Translations under genes and position numbers: made by a program | The notes under the pieces: model-generated | Told to the model about the DNA's origin: nothing | The model's input: only the letters and a program-made list of their open reading frames with translations | Databases searched by the model: none | Part shown: positions 54,268-63,704 of the stretch, one piece after another | Layout: each line of letters starts with the position of its first letter | How positions within the stretch are numbered: the stretch's first letter is position 1 | Source: Cyanomargarita calcarea GSE-NOS-MK-12-04C | GTDB taxonomy: Bacteria; Cyanobacteriota; Cyanobacteriia; Cyanobacteriales; Nostocaceae | NCBI GenBank assembly: GCA_019359595.1 | Contig: JAHHGZ010000022.1 | Location: 1-64,000, forward strand | Reading direction: 5' to 3' | DNA: 64,000 nucleotides

Positions 54268-57200
54268 TGACTCCTCCGCACCTGGGAACCCACACTAGCC
54301 CGAGGCTCTTGCCCCCCCGGCCCTCTCAGACGGTTAATGAGATTAATATTCGATTGCTGACCCAGCCTGAGACGCTCAATCAACCCTAAAACATCACCCC
54401 TATCCCTCTCTTTTATTCCTTCGCGTACTTCGCGTCCTTCGCGGTTAATAAAAGAAGTACTGTTAGGATTGCGTAATCCCTCTGCCATTGGCCCCACCTC
54501 AGACTCCTGCTGCTGTTTCGGAACAGGCTTTTGCAACCCAAAACCGCCCAAAAGCTCATTTAACTTCAAGCTAATATTTAAATAAATACCACCCTGCGAA
54601 CGGTAACCAGAAAAATCACGGTCATCCACACCACCCAAGCTATAGCCCACAGCCAACCGTAAATCAGGCGTCACATAATACCCAGTTTCGATAGCCACAC
54701 CAAATTCGCTGTAGCCCGTACCAGTATTCGTATTTTGACCAATCCAACGCCCTTCCACAGCCAAATCGTTGCGATAACCCAACCTATAAGCAGCCCGTAA
54801 CTGCCCTAAATTCACAGTCCCATCAAAGCGATCGCCATCTAAGAATGTCACACCATTTCTGAGTGCATATTTCCCGTAAAATTCCCATCGCCAACTAGGA
54901 GCATAAATCCCTTCAAAAGAGAACACATGACCTGTAGCGGTACTGCCAATTTCCTGACTTTGAACTATTGAGTCAAAGTTTTGCCGATACTCATACTTCA
55001 ACAAACCGTTAAATTGATCGCTATTCGGGTCGCGATATGCTAAACCGATTTTCAGGTTTGATGTGTCTCCGAGTTCTTGGAAGGTGACACCATTGGGGTT
55101 GACACCTGCACTGGATGGCAAATACACGTTTGCTTCTCCAGCTTGCCGATAGCGGACTAATGCCGTTAATGCTGGGGATAGTTTTCCGGCTGCTGCGGCT
55201 GAGATGACGGTGTTATTACCTTCTTCCCCATCACGGAACTCAAACCGTCCACTAGCTTGGAAGTCGGGATTATCTGTGTATTCCAGCCCGAGGCTGTAAA
55301 CAGAACCAGAGAACAACCCGAGGGAGGAAGCAGTTTGACCCACCGCATAATATTGTCCAAAGCGATCGCCTGTCGCTGTGGCACCAAATATATTCTTGAA
55401 TACGTATTGGTATCCGAGGTTGAGCTTCAATCCCGGTGCAATGCGAATGCGGTTATCTAACCCGACAGCACCTTGACCTTGCAAACCGTTATAAGCAGAT
55501 AAGACTGAATAACGACCAGTGATGGTGGTATCTTCCCCAATCTTGCGATCCAAAATCGTATCGAAGGTGGTCAGCGAGTTACCCTGCAATAATTCGCTTC
55601 TGTCGTAGAATTGATGCGCTAGTCGGAATGTCACTCCTGGATAAGCTCGCCAATCCATCGCCAAGGTTGTCCGGTTGGGATAGAGTGGGTCATCACCACC
55701 CAGATTTAATTCGTTTTGCGCTCGGAACGTCAGTGCTTGTCCCAGAGGAACGTTGACACGAGATACCAATTGTTCCGCGCTACCTGTGAAACGGTTGCTA
55801 ACTCTATCATCCCGTTCGCGGTTCACATATTCAACACTGGCATCAGCCGCACCAAATTTCTGCAAAATCCCAGCCCGGAATGTTCTCAGTTCGTTGTTGA
55901 CTTGTTCGCCAGAACGTGCTGTGGGTTGCGGATCGAATAAATCGATATAATTAATCAATCCCGTCGCAGCGATACCGTAATTTTCTTCTACGTCGTAACC
56001 AACATTAAAGCTGGTAGTATCAGTCACCCCAACTGCCACTGACGCACCGTAGCGAGTTTGCCCTGGGAAGAAACTACTGGTTGCATTGTTAAGAAAATTT
56101 GGCTCAACTGCACGGTAATAGGCTCGACCATTCAAACGCTGACCCAAATTAGTCAGAGCCTCAATCCTATATGCATTGGCATCGCGATTTCGTCCATCCA
56201 ACAAACTACTGCTAGAGCGGGCATATTCCCCCATCAACTGACCCACATTGCCAAAAGATAGTAAGAAATCTCCACCATACAACTCAGACTCAGTACTTCC
56301 TTGGTCTTCCCGCAAATAGGAACCTGCGAAGTAAGATTTCGCTTCTTGATTGTAGGAAATATTGTATTGCAGTCGTCCACCAATCAGGTTAGAACCTTGT
56401 CCACCTTCATTTTGATAGGTGACCACAACTCGTCTGACCGTACTTACTCCCAACGGGTTTAGTTCCGTTGCCAGAATTGGACGGAAAAAGTTTATCGTTC
56501 CGCGATCGTAGTCAATCTCATAATCCCGACCTCGGAATAGTTGCGTTCTATCCAGTACCGTACCGGGACGATTGATTTCTTCCATTTCCAGGAAAACATT
56601 TTCACTTCCTGGAATCAACAACCGCTTTGCTAAGAAGTAATTTCCACTAGTGCCATTCGGTACAAAGGTATCTCGTTGGAAACCCTCAATATTGTTGGCA
56701 TACAATGCCGTTAACTGTATGGGACCAAAATTATAGTTACCTTTGAAACCATGTAACTGACGCGCTGTCGCCGTATACAACTGAGATTCCCGAGCGAACT
56801 CATTCGTGTTGTAGTCCCCCCACATCACATAATCTGGCTCGGCTCCCAAAATCGAAGGAGTCTTCTCCAACCGGGCATAGAAGCTATCAATAGAAGGGGT
56901 TGTAGACGAAAATGTCGAACTATCACCATAGACAGGATAGTTTTGTTCGCAAAATTGAATCCCACCAAATAGTCGGTTTCTGCCTTCGCAATCTTGGTTA
57001 ATTGGGCGATCGCTATTCAACGCACCCGTAAATAACCAATCCCCGACTCTCCCTGTCGCAAATACTGCAGCGCTTAACTTAGCTGTGTAATCATCTTGCA
57101 GTTCAAATGACCCATCATCTCGTCTTCTCGGTCTGAGGAAATCGCTCAAACTACCCCAGTAATCAGTACCGCGAGGTCCCAATCGGAAGTTTACTATACC

Positions 57201-58055
57201 TGTTACCAAGGAAGGACGCAGATAGGTAGTAAATTCAACTTGCGTATAAGCTTCAATCGCTGCATCTACGCGGTCTGCCAACAAAGAATTATCTGTTTGT
57301 TGGGGGAATGATTCACCTGGAATCGTATTAACCCGATTATTCGCTGTCGGTGGTTTCCTTATGCTCTCCACCGCCGCCCGAATCCGGACTTGCTGGGGTT
57401 TAATATCTGATTGCAGAGTTGCAGTGAACTCACCATTAATGGCACGCACCTGAAACCCAACGGCATCTTTATCTTGGTCTGCCCCAACAAATTTCCCGGC
57501 ACTAGTAGTCAAAGTGACCATCACGTCTTTAGCAAGCAATTCACCTTTTTCATCGGTAACTTGCCCGGAAAACTTGATCGTAGAGCGCCCATCCGCCTGC
57601 ACCCTTGGATCGCCCACAGGTGCAATTTCAATTTGGAGTTTCTTATCCGCAAGCGTCTGAGGTGTGGAAGGGGCAACAAACTCTGTAGGTGACGGGGTTT
57701 GCTGTGCCTGGGGTATCGGTGAGCTTGGAATAACAGGGGTGGTCGAAGAATTTTCTTTCTCGTCCTCCTTGTTCCCCTTGTCCTCTGCCACTCGCTTCAA
57801 AGCTTTCTCTAAAGGCGAGTAACGATTCAACTCTGTTGCAGTTGGTGCTATCTGCGATTGGGTATTCTCTACCACCTGGGCAAAGGCAACACCAGGGAAA
57901 AACGCAGATGAAAACATTGCCAATGCCGGCAATATACCTGCACCACTCTTAAACATTAGGGCAAATCGCAAGACAGAAGATTCTTGCATTTGCTTAGTTT
58001 TGGGACCATTCCCAAAATTTCTGATAGACATCACTCCTAGTTTTTTTGTTTTCAT
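54264..58055 (-). CDS. Large outer-membrane beta-barrel protein with Ig-like domain
   Basis: A 1263-residue protein. A signal segment (about 30-60, FKSGAGILPALAMFSSAFFPG..VAFAQ) is followed by a low-complexity Pro/Thr/Ser region, an invasin/Big_1-type Ig-like domain (about 140-240; ADGRSTIKFSGQVTDEKGEL) and a very long series of amphipathic beta strands (about 285-1185) typical of an outer-membrane barrel, for example YEYRQNFDSIVQS and LRLAVGYSLGGVDDRDFSGY. The strand GIYLNISLKLNELLGGFG near 1160-1180 resembles a closing beta-signal; a disordered tail follows. There is no TonB box or plug domain that I can identify. It is the second gene of the surface operon and overlaps both neighbours by 4 bp. 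It may form the pore or scaffold for the SdrD_B proteins. Confidence 0.8.
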   Translation of the reverse strand: MKTKKLGVMSIRNFGNGPKTKQMQESSVLRFALMFKSGAGILPALAMFSSAFFPGVAFAQVVENTQSQIAPTATELNRYSPLEKALKRVAEDKGNKEDEKENSSTTPVIPSSPIPQAQQTPSPTEFVAPSTPQTLADKKLQIEIAPVGDPRVQADGRSTIKFSGQVTDEKGELLAKDVMVTLTTSAGKFVGADQDKDAVGFQVRAINGEFTATLQSDIKPQQVRIRAAVESIRKPPTANNRVNTIPGESFPQQTDNSLLADRVDAAIEAYTQVEFTTYLRPSLVTGIVNFRLGPRGTDYWGSLSDFLRPRRRDDGSFELQDDYTAKLSAAVFATGRVGDWLFTGALNSDRPINQDCEGRNRLFGGIQFCEQNYPVYGDSSTFSSTTPSIDSFYARLEKTPSILGAEPDYVMWGDYNTNEFARESQLYTATARQLHGFKGNYNFGPIQLTALYANNIEGFQRDTFVPNGTSGNYFLAKRLLIPGSENVFLEMEEINRPGTVLDRTQLFRGRDYEIDYDRGTINFFRPILATELNPLGVSTVRRVVVTYQNEGGQGSNLIGGRLQYNISYNQEAKSYFAGSYLREDQGSTESELYGGDFLLSFGNVGQLMGEYARSSSSLLDGRNRDANAYRIEALTNLGQRLNGRAYYRAVEPNFLNNATSSFFPGQTRYGASVAVGVTDTTSFNVGYDVEENYGIAATGLINYIDLFDPQPTARSGEQVNNELRTFRAGILQKFGAADASVEYVNRERDDRVSNRFTGSAEQLVSRVNVPLGQALTFRAQNELNLGGDDPLYPNRTTLAMDWRAYPGVTFRLAHQFYDRSELLQGNSLTTFDTILDRKIGEDTTITGRYSVLSAYNGLQGQGAVGLDNRIRIAPGLKLNLGYQYVFKNIFGATATGDRFGQYYAVGQTASSLGLFSGSVYSLGLEYTDNPDFQASGRFEFRDGEEGNNTVISAAAAGKLSPALTALVRYRQAGEANVYLPSSAGVNPNGVTFQELGDTSNLKIGLAYRDPNSDQFNGLLKYEYRQNFDSIVQSQEIGSTATGHVFSFEGIYAPSWRWEFYGKYALRNGVTFLDGDRFDGTVNLGQLRAAYRLGYRNDLAVEGRWIGQNTNTGTGYSEFGVAIETGYYVTPDLRLAVGYSLGGVDDRDFSGYRSQGGIYLNISLKLNELLGGFGLQKPVPKQQQESEVGPMAEGLRNPNSTSFINREGREVREGIKERDRGDVLGLIERLRLGQQSNINLINRLRGPGGQEPRASVGSQVRRSQ

Positions 58056-58993
58056 CGCTTATTCTCTGAAAACGCAGGCGTAACCCCAAAATTCATCCGT
58101 GCCATACTGCCGGGAGCTAACCTCACCATGCGAGACTGGCTATTTTTTTCAATGAAATACTTGTTCGGTGCCAATGCATAACCGGGCAAACTAGTTAAAT
58201 CCAGTGCTGCCGAGCGATTGCCCGATACCACATTCGCCAGGGAGTATAAACCGTTAGCATCAGTGACAATCCGGTTCCCATCATCCATGTAAATCACTGC
58301 ATTAGGTATTCCAGGCTCTCCTGGTTGCTGTTCCCCGTCAAAGTTTTTATCGACAAACACGCGCCCAATCAAGGTTCCACAATCAGACAGAATACCCGGA
58401 CGAATCCGCAATAAGTGAGTGGCTTGATTGCTTGTTAAGCTCCCCGATCTAGCTTGCGCCAAATTTCTCCCAGTCCCCCGAATCGCGTCCGGGGTCACCG
58501 TGGTTGCATAAACTACATTCAAAGTTTCGTTGGGTTGCAGTCCTCGATTTGAAGTCAATACAACCGTCCGATTTCTGGAACTAGGGCTAGCAGTCAAACT
58601 GACTTGCTGATTCCCGACAGTTCCTTTGAGCGACCTATCAATAAAATTCAGACCTAAAGGCAGCCTATCTGTAATCTCCAGGTTATTTGTCGCAGATGTA
58701 CCCCGATTCGTAATTGCAAGGCGGTAAACTACTGTATCTCCCGGTTCTGCCGCTGCTCTGTCACCAGTTTTAATAATCTCCAGAGCCGCTTGAGAAGCCG
58801 TCAAAGTCACCGGGTTTGAGCGAACGACTCCACCATTCGCAGCGCTAGGAGAATCTCCTACACCAACGGTAGCTTCATTCTGTATTACGCCTGTCTGAGC
58901 AACTGTAGGTACAATTCCGTAAGTGATAATACCTAAAGAAAAAAATGTAAAAAAGAGGCTTCTAGGCCTCAGCCATGAAATTATAGATGTCAT
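58052..58993 (-). CDS. DUF11/SdrD_B exported protein, first gene of the surface operon
   Basis: A 313-residue exported protein. The signal peptide spans about 1-33 (LFFTFFSLGIITYGIVPTVAQ). A DUF11 domain covers about 70-195 (ALEIIKTGDRAAAEPGDTVV; ITNRGTSATNNLEITDRLP), and one SdrD_B domain about 208-262 (GRVFVDKNFDGEQQPGEPG with a Ca-binding-like loop, then TDANGLYSLANV). A short tail follows. The DUF11 and SdrD_B pieces are those multiplied in the last gene of the operon. It overlaps the barrel gene by 4 bp (ATGA). The promoter should lie within the 1.2-kb spacer upstream. Confidence 0.84.
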   Translation of the reverse strand: MTSIISWLRPRSLFFTFFSLGIITYGIVPTVAQTGVIQNEATVGVGDSPSAANGGVVRSNPVTLTASQAALEIIKTGDRAAAEPGDTVVYRLAITNRGTSATNNLEITDRLPLGLNFIDRSLKGTVGNQQVSLTASPSSRNRTVVLTSNRGLQPNETLNVVYATTVTPDAIRGTGRNLAQARSGSLTSNQATHLLRIRPGILSDCGTLIGRVFVDKNFDGEQQPGEPGIPNAVIYMDDGNRIVTDANGLYSLANVVSGNRSAALDLTSLPGYALAPNKYFIEKNSQSRMVRLAPGSMARMNFGVTPAFSENKR

Positions 58994-60160
58994 TGGAAGG
59001 CATCAAGCTATAGCGGAGGTTTTCCTATTGTTTAGACTTTTACGCAGACAAAAAGCCTAACTTTCATATTGTGAGAAAGCAAATTTCTTTCGCCTAAACT
59101 TACTTAGGTCTACCCAGCTTTTTATACAATTTCATTTTTATCTCCTCACTCCTGATAACAATGTAGCCATTTTTATGTGATAAGAGCATAGTATCAGAGG
59201 CTTGTCAATATTTAAACCATAAAATAATGGTTTGAGGCCTCTTAGCTCGGGAAAGTTGCGATATCGGTTCAGTCAAAATTTAATCAACTGTACTGGTATG
59301 AATGCGATAGTTGAATCACCTAAGTTTGATGATTATTTCATGTAACAATTGCATGAGAATTGAGTTCCTAAGCTACATCAATGACTCTTATTTAGCTTGC
59401 GGGGACTGAATTTGCCAGGTATGGCTGTTTTTTACCACTCCTCTAAAAAAATCAAATGGTCTGTATTAGGATTGCATTATGCAAGGCTGATTGATTAAAA
59501 AAAGCGCTGCTCTTAATTTTTATTTGTCTTGAGATATAAATATATACCTCAAATTTGGATCAATTAAAAGATGTAAACAACGATCGCCATGATTTTTAAC
59601 ACTGCTGATCGATTTGTTAGCTATTTATAGTACAGGTATTGGGGTATTTCCGATACCGCAAGCTTGTAAAAATAACATGGAAAATAAGTAACCAATAAAT
59701 CATAGGTCTTTGTATTCCCTACTACCAAAAAATGCGAAAAATTACTTCTGTTGCCCTCACCTATTGCCGAGAAAATAGGTTAAAAAACGCACCGGAAACT
59801 AGATTAAATCTCCGTAAAAGTTTAATTTACGCTTTCCCAGACAACTATTTGTGACACTGCCCCGATTTGTTTACATGGGTCAGCTTGCTTGCTCGAATCT
59901 TCATATTGGGGTTACACTTCAGTAATACTACCCAGATTTGCTTCAGAAGCAATCCGGAAAATAAAAATATATTAGGTGTTTTTCGCTACTACTTAAATAT
60001 ATTATTCCCCGTATACGCATATTTCCAGCCGAAATAGATCCTCGACATTGGGAAGTCGGGGATCTATCTAACTTAGCGGTGATACAAAAAAATGGTGAGG
60101 TGATTAGGTATTATTGTCTTGGCTTTTACCTATCAACCTGATATTCTTTCTTAAATTCCG
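58994..60160. other. 1.17-kb spacer between divergent genes
   Basis: Contains the presumed promoter of the surface operon and of the gene at 60161. Visible: a CCTAAACTTACTTAGG hairpin near 59093-59108, long AT-rich tracts, and a palindrome fragment (GATCCTCGACATTGGG.. AAGTCGGGGATCT, about 60037-60066) related to the MITE-like element at 23849. No gene or RNA is convincingly supported. Confidence 0.5.
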
Positions 60161-60700
60161 ATGCAAAATACTAAGTTAATTGCTTCAGTCATCACTAGTA
60201 CGGTATTGTTATGTAGTCTGACTGCTAATGGTGAAAAAATTGCTCAGGCACAACCGCGTCCTGTACCCTTGTTACGAGCAAAATGTGTAAACAGCGGACT
60301 TGGTAACTTCCGAGAAGAAAATACTGATATTGCTATTGGCAAAGCAGTATATAACAGTCAGTTTTTTTTAGGACCGGGCAATCGCTCGGCCTCAGTAACT
60401 TGTAAAATCCAACCAGATAATAGTCCTCAACCTGTATTTCAAACCCTAAATTTAGGATTTGGAATGCTTGATAACGAGACAAAAAGTCCGGGTGTTGAGG
60501 TGAAAATTTTCTTAGATGGAAAACAAGCAGAATCTACAACTGTAAGCCCAGCACAACGAGCTACTCTATCACTAAATGTGAGCAATGTCAGCAATGTTGC
60601 CATAGAAGCTGTTTGCTCTAGTTCAACCCAATATTGCGGTCGAGTTTACTTTTTCGGCACCAGTTTAGAAAAGCCAAATCCTGCACCAAAGAAAAATTAG
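60161..60700 (+). CDS. Exported protein of unknown function
   Basis: A 179-residue protein with a signal peptide (about 1-30; LIASVITSTVLLCSLTANGE, cleavage near AQAQP). The mature part is beta-rich with two cysteine pairs (AKCVNSG/SVTCKIQ and VCSSSTQYCGRV). The central VEVKIFLDGKQAESTTVSP segment resembles the carbohydrate-binding NPCBM-like fold, but I cannot assign the family. It ends in a short Pro/Lys tail. It diverges from the surface operon and might be another envelope component. Confidence 0.68.
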   Translation: MQNTKLIASVITSTVLLCSLTANGEKIAQAQPRPVPLLRAKCVNSGLGNFREENTDIAIGKAVYNSQFFLGPGNRSASVTCKIQPDNSPQPVFQTLNLGFGMLDNETKSPGVEVKIFLDGKQAESTTVSPAQRATLSLNVSNVSNVAIEAVCSSSTQYCGRVYFFGTSLEKPNPAPKKN

Positions 60701-60730
60701 CGGTTGTTGGTTGTTGTCAATGCATCACTT

Positions 60731-60849
60731 GCAATTACCCGCAATCCTGCCCGGAAATTTATTTCACGGTTGATTGCAATTGGTGCATTAAACTCGTCAA
60801 AACTGATTGATTTTACCACTCGCAATTACCCGCAATCCTGCCCGGAAAT
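60731..60849. repeat. 28-bp direct repeat
   Basis: A 28-bp stretch beginning GCAATTACCCGCAATCCTGC occurs at 60731-60758 and again at 60822-60849. Between the copies is ordinary sequence. The stretch after 60850 contains a CTCGCTCCGCGAG hairpin. Confidence 0.85.
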
Positions 60850-60926
60850 AAATTACTCGCTCCGCGAGAAGCAAGCTACACAGCTTTTAGCTTAAATCAG
60901 ATAAATCTGATTAGGTAAAGATTTTC

Positions 60927-60945
60927 AACCCGTTAAAACGGGTTT
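60927..60945. terminator. Hairpin between convergent genes
   Basis: AACCCG-TTAAAA-CGGGTT with further A/T pairing lies between the exported protein gene (plus) and the kinase gene (minus). It may be a shared terminator. Confidence 0.55.
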
Positions 60946-61080
60946 AAGCTTCTTGCTATGTAGCCGAAGGCATCCCAAAGGGTAATTTATTTCATGGCTG
61001 ATTGTAATTGCTGCGATAAATCAGTTTTTCAAACACGAGAAGTTTTTAAAAACCAAAAATTGGCTACCCTCAACCACTAA

Positions 61081-62928
61081 CTATTGAGGTTTCTTGTTAT
61101 TGCTAGGCTGTTTTTTCCCATCATTTTTAGGAAGCAAATTATCTACTTTGGGAAGCTCCTGTTGTGCTAAACTATCGGCGGCTTGCTTAAATAAAGGATC
61201 TATTTTATCTCGCCAAAATTGAATATTTGGTAACTTTTCTGGATGCTCTTTATAAGACAAAACTTTATCCCATTTGCCTTCATCGAGCGCTTTGTTGATA
61301 TCATTGGATAATGCTTCTGCCTTCGCCCAATCTTGTTGCCACTGTGCAATCACCTCTACTGTATTCTTAATTTCTGAGGCATTTTGAGGAATAGTTTTCA
61401 ACTGCGCGATCGCCCCTTGTAAATCACCTGTTTCATACTTCTTCCTCGCTTGCTCCAATAATACCGAAGCGTTCTGACTCGCAGTTGTGTCTTGTGTGCC
61501 TGATGGTGAAGCTAACGGAGATGGCACTCCCAACTTTGGTTCAGGCTTTGGTTTCGGTATTGGAGCCGGTTGAGTTGCAATCAGCCCAGCATCATCTACT
61601 GTTTTAATCGCAATATTTTTATCTCGCAGACAAGAAACCCAATCTTCATTGTTGGCAATGACATCTTTGTGCGTCCAAGCCAAATTTCCAGAATCCAGTT
61701 TAACTTCTACCCAACCGCTTTTTGTCCGCTTACCTGTGACCTCATACTTGGTTTTATTGGCAATAGTTTCTACGATAGTGTCAGAATTAAAAGAACTCGG
61801 TTCCGAACGGATGTTGGAATTGCCCTCAACCACAGCCACGCAGTTTTTAAGTGTCCCAGAGTCATTACCAGCAAACTTGAAATTAAAATTTTTCACATTT
61901 GGTGCAACATTCGCTACCAATGCAGCCGCTCCACCAGCTAATAATGCAGCAACAACTAGAGGCATCAAATCTGGCCCATTGGAAACTTTCCGAGCAGGTT
62001 TTGCCGGGACAGAATTTGCCGGTGAGACTGCAACAGTTTTCTGCCGAGACTCTGGAGATAGGTTGGTTTGGTAGACAGGTTTGGGGTATTCTTGACCAGT
62101 CGAAGTTGAAGAAAGCAGCCGCAACCGAAGCCGTGCATCTCCAGCGGTTTGGTAGCGGTCTTTGAAATGATAGCGAACCATAATAGTCAAGATCGCCGCC
62201 AAATCATTGCTTACGGGTGCCAAATGCTGCCAAATAACTTCGCCAGTATTTTGGTCTTCTTGCAAGTCCATTGGTGACACTCCCGTCAGCGCTTGAATCG
62301 CAATGATTCCGAGAGCATAAATATCGCTGTTAGGACGGGGTTTACCTTGTCCTTGCTCGGTCGGCATATAACCGGGAGTACCAATCGCCACTGTAGCTGT
62401 GGGCTGTGCCCCAGTCGTATAGTTAGGAGAGCGCAATTGTTTAACAGCGCCAAAGTCTACTAAAACTAACTTCTTATCCTGATCTCGGCGGATGATATTA
62501 TCTGGCTTGATATCGCGGTGAATTACCCCTTGGCTGTGGACGAATTCCAAAATACTGAGAATTTCCTGCAACATCTGAATGACTTGGCTTTCAGTCCAAC
62601 TTTGACCGATAGCCAATTCATCACTTAGAGGATGCCCTTCAATAAATTCTTGTACTAAATAGAATTCATGATTTTCATCAAAATAAGCCAAAAGCCGGGG
62701 TATCTGGTCATGGCTGCCCAACTTTTCGAGAGTTTCGGCTTCTGAATTAAACAGACGCTTCGCGGTTTCAAAAACTTTGGGGTCAGAATTTGAGGGTTTG
62801 AGGTGTTTGACAACGCAGATAGGGTTACCCGGTCGCTTGGTATCCTGGGCAATATAAGTTTGACCAAATCCGCCGATAGCCAGAACTCTGATAACTCGAT
62901 AACGATGGTCTAGAAGCTTCCCAATCAT
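61081..62928 (-). CDS. Membrane Ser/Thr protein kinase with SH3b domain
   Basis: A 615-residue Hanks-type kinase. The kinase domain (10-275) has the Gly-rich loop AIGGFGQTY (18-26), K41, the catalytic HRD at 137-139 (VIHRDIKPDN) and DFG at 158-160. A basic stretch, then a single transmembrane helix (about 322-342, LMPLVVAALLAGGAAALVAN), leads to an extracytoplasmic SH3b domain (about 360-430; CVAVVEGNSNIRSEPSS... SGWVEVKLDSGNLAWTHKD). The C-terminal 150 residues are helical, with a TPR-like piece (LLEQARKKYETGDLQGAIAQ). It probably senses a cell-wall or extracellular signal and phosphorylates cytoplasmic targets. The stop codon lies in an STRR-like TAGTTAGTGGTTG stretch. Confidence 0.92.
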   Translation of the reverse strand: MIGKLLDHRYRVIRVLAIGGFGQTYIAQDTKRPGNPICVVKHLKPSNSDPKVFETAKRLFNSEAETLEKLGSHDQIPRLLAYFDENHEFYLVQEFIEGHPLSDELAIGQSWTESQVIQMLQEILSILEFVHSQGVIHRDIKPDNIIRRDQDKKLVLVDFGAVKQLRSPNYTTGAQPTATVAIGTPGYMPTEQGQGKPRPNSDIYALGIIAIQALTGVSPMDLQEDQNTGEVIWQHLAPVSNDLAAILTIMVRYHFKDRYQTAGDARLRLRLLSSTSTGQEYPKPVYQTNLSPESRQKTVAVSPANSVPAKPARKVSNGPDLMPLVVAALLAGGAAALVANVAPNVKNFNFKFAGNDSGTLKNCVAVVEGNSNIRSEPSSFNSDTIVETIANKTKYEVTGKRTKSGWVEVKLDSGNLAWTHKDVIANNEDWVSCLRDKNIAIKTVDDAGLIATQPAPIPKPKPEPKLGVPSPLASPSGTQDTTASQNASVLLEQARKKYETGDLQGAIAQLKTIPQNASEIKNTVEVIAQWQQDWAKAEALSNDINKALDEGKWDKVLSYKEHPEKLPNIQFWRDKIDPLFKQAADSLAQQELPKVDNLLPKNDGKKQPSNNKKPQ

Positions 62929-63047
62929 ATTCCCTCCCCAGTGTTAACACCCATTTTCCATCCTGGTAATATATATCTCCAATTTCTCTATAACAAAATC
63001 CGCTATCTTGAGAAAAGATTTCGGTAAAAACGCATTTTTTTAATAAA

Positions 63048-63174
63048 TTTATCCTCGCTGGGGGTTTAAGACCCCGACCGGATTCAGGCTGTCTGTTTTG
63101 AGTTGGAGTCCCAATCCCCATCTAAAAACCTCTTTCTTCCTTCTTCCTTCTTCCCTCTTCCTTCTTCCTTCATT
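63048..63174 (-). repeat. Dispersed repeat family, copy C
   Basis: On the minus strand: about six GAAGGAA units starting TGAAGGAAGAAGG, then GAGGTTTTTAGATGGGGAT, CCAACTCAAAACAGAC, GGTCGGGGTCTTAAACCCCC and GCGAGGATAAAT. It lies between the kinase gene and the divergent gene at 63185, 120 bp upstream of the kinase start. Confidence 0.8.
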
Positions 63175-63184
63175 TAGACCAATC

Positions 63185-63670
63185 ATGCCACCCAAAATCA
63201 ACAATCCAGTTACATGGCAGCAGGCTGAACTCCTCATGCAACCTGCCTTCATCCGCGTTCTCGACAACATTCGCAAGCTGCTTGATAATTCTACTTGGAC
63301 GGGAACATATCAGGACGTATTGATTTGGTCTGCTGACACGACTGATGAAACCAAAGCGATCGTAATGAGGCTACTGCAAGAATTAGAAACCGCAACACCA
63401 GAAGAACAGAACAAAATCAGAGAGACTCTTGCCAAACTACCAACGCCCCATCCAGGATATCATTTGTCCTTACAACGTCAAGAGCAGCAAATCAAGGTGG
63501 ACTTGTGGGAACTGTGCTATCAAGTTTGTTTTCTTGACTACAGCCCCGTAAATGCAACAGTAGATGTTGATACTAGTTTAATCGATGAACTGGGTGATGT
63601 GGATTGGCAGAAGCTAGATTTTAAGGTAAAGGACTTAGTTGGGCAAGTGTTTGAAAATTTACCAGAATAG
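63185..63670 (+). CDS. Conserved hypothetical protein
   Basis: A protein of about 161 residues starting MPPKINNPVTWQQAELLMQP. A longer frame from 63098 exists, but its extra residues (SFFLLPSSLFLLPSF) are only the translated TTCTTCC repeat, so the start at 63185 is chosen. Visible are an amphipathic helix FIRVLDNIRKLLDNSTWTGT and TPEEQNKIRETLAKLPTPHPGYH. It is soluble; the C-terminus is acidic. I recall similar proteins in filamentous cyanobacteria without a known function. An STRR (GGAGTTAGGAGTTA) starts at the stop codon. Confidence 0.75.
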   Translation: MPPKINNPVTWQQAELLMQPAFIRVLDNIRKLLDNSTWTGTYQDVLIWSADTTDETKAIVMRLLQELETATPEEQNKIRETLAKLPTPHPGYHLSLQRQEQQIKVDLWELCYQVCFLDYSPVNATVDVDTSLIDELGDVDWQKLDFKVKDLVGQVFENLPE

Positions 63671-63690
63671 GGAGTTAGGAGTTAGGAGTT
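63671..63690. repeat. Short STRR after a stop codon
   Basis: GGAGTTAGGAGTTAGGAGTT directly follows the stop TAG of the preceding gene. Confidence 0.85.
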
Positions 63691-63704
63691 ATACCAAACA
63701 ATAT

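Noticed and set aside
54264-58055. TonB-dependent receptor
   Set aside because: The barrel-like strands fit, but I find no plug domain or TonB box, and the Ig-like N-terminal domain is not typical of that family.
63098-63184. N-terminal extension of the hypothetical protein at 63185
   Set aside because: The extra residues are the translation of a TTCTTCC repeat array; the family-like sequence begins at the ATG at 63185.
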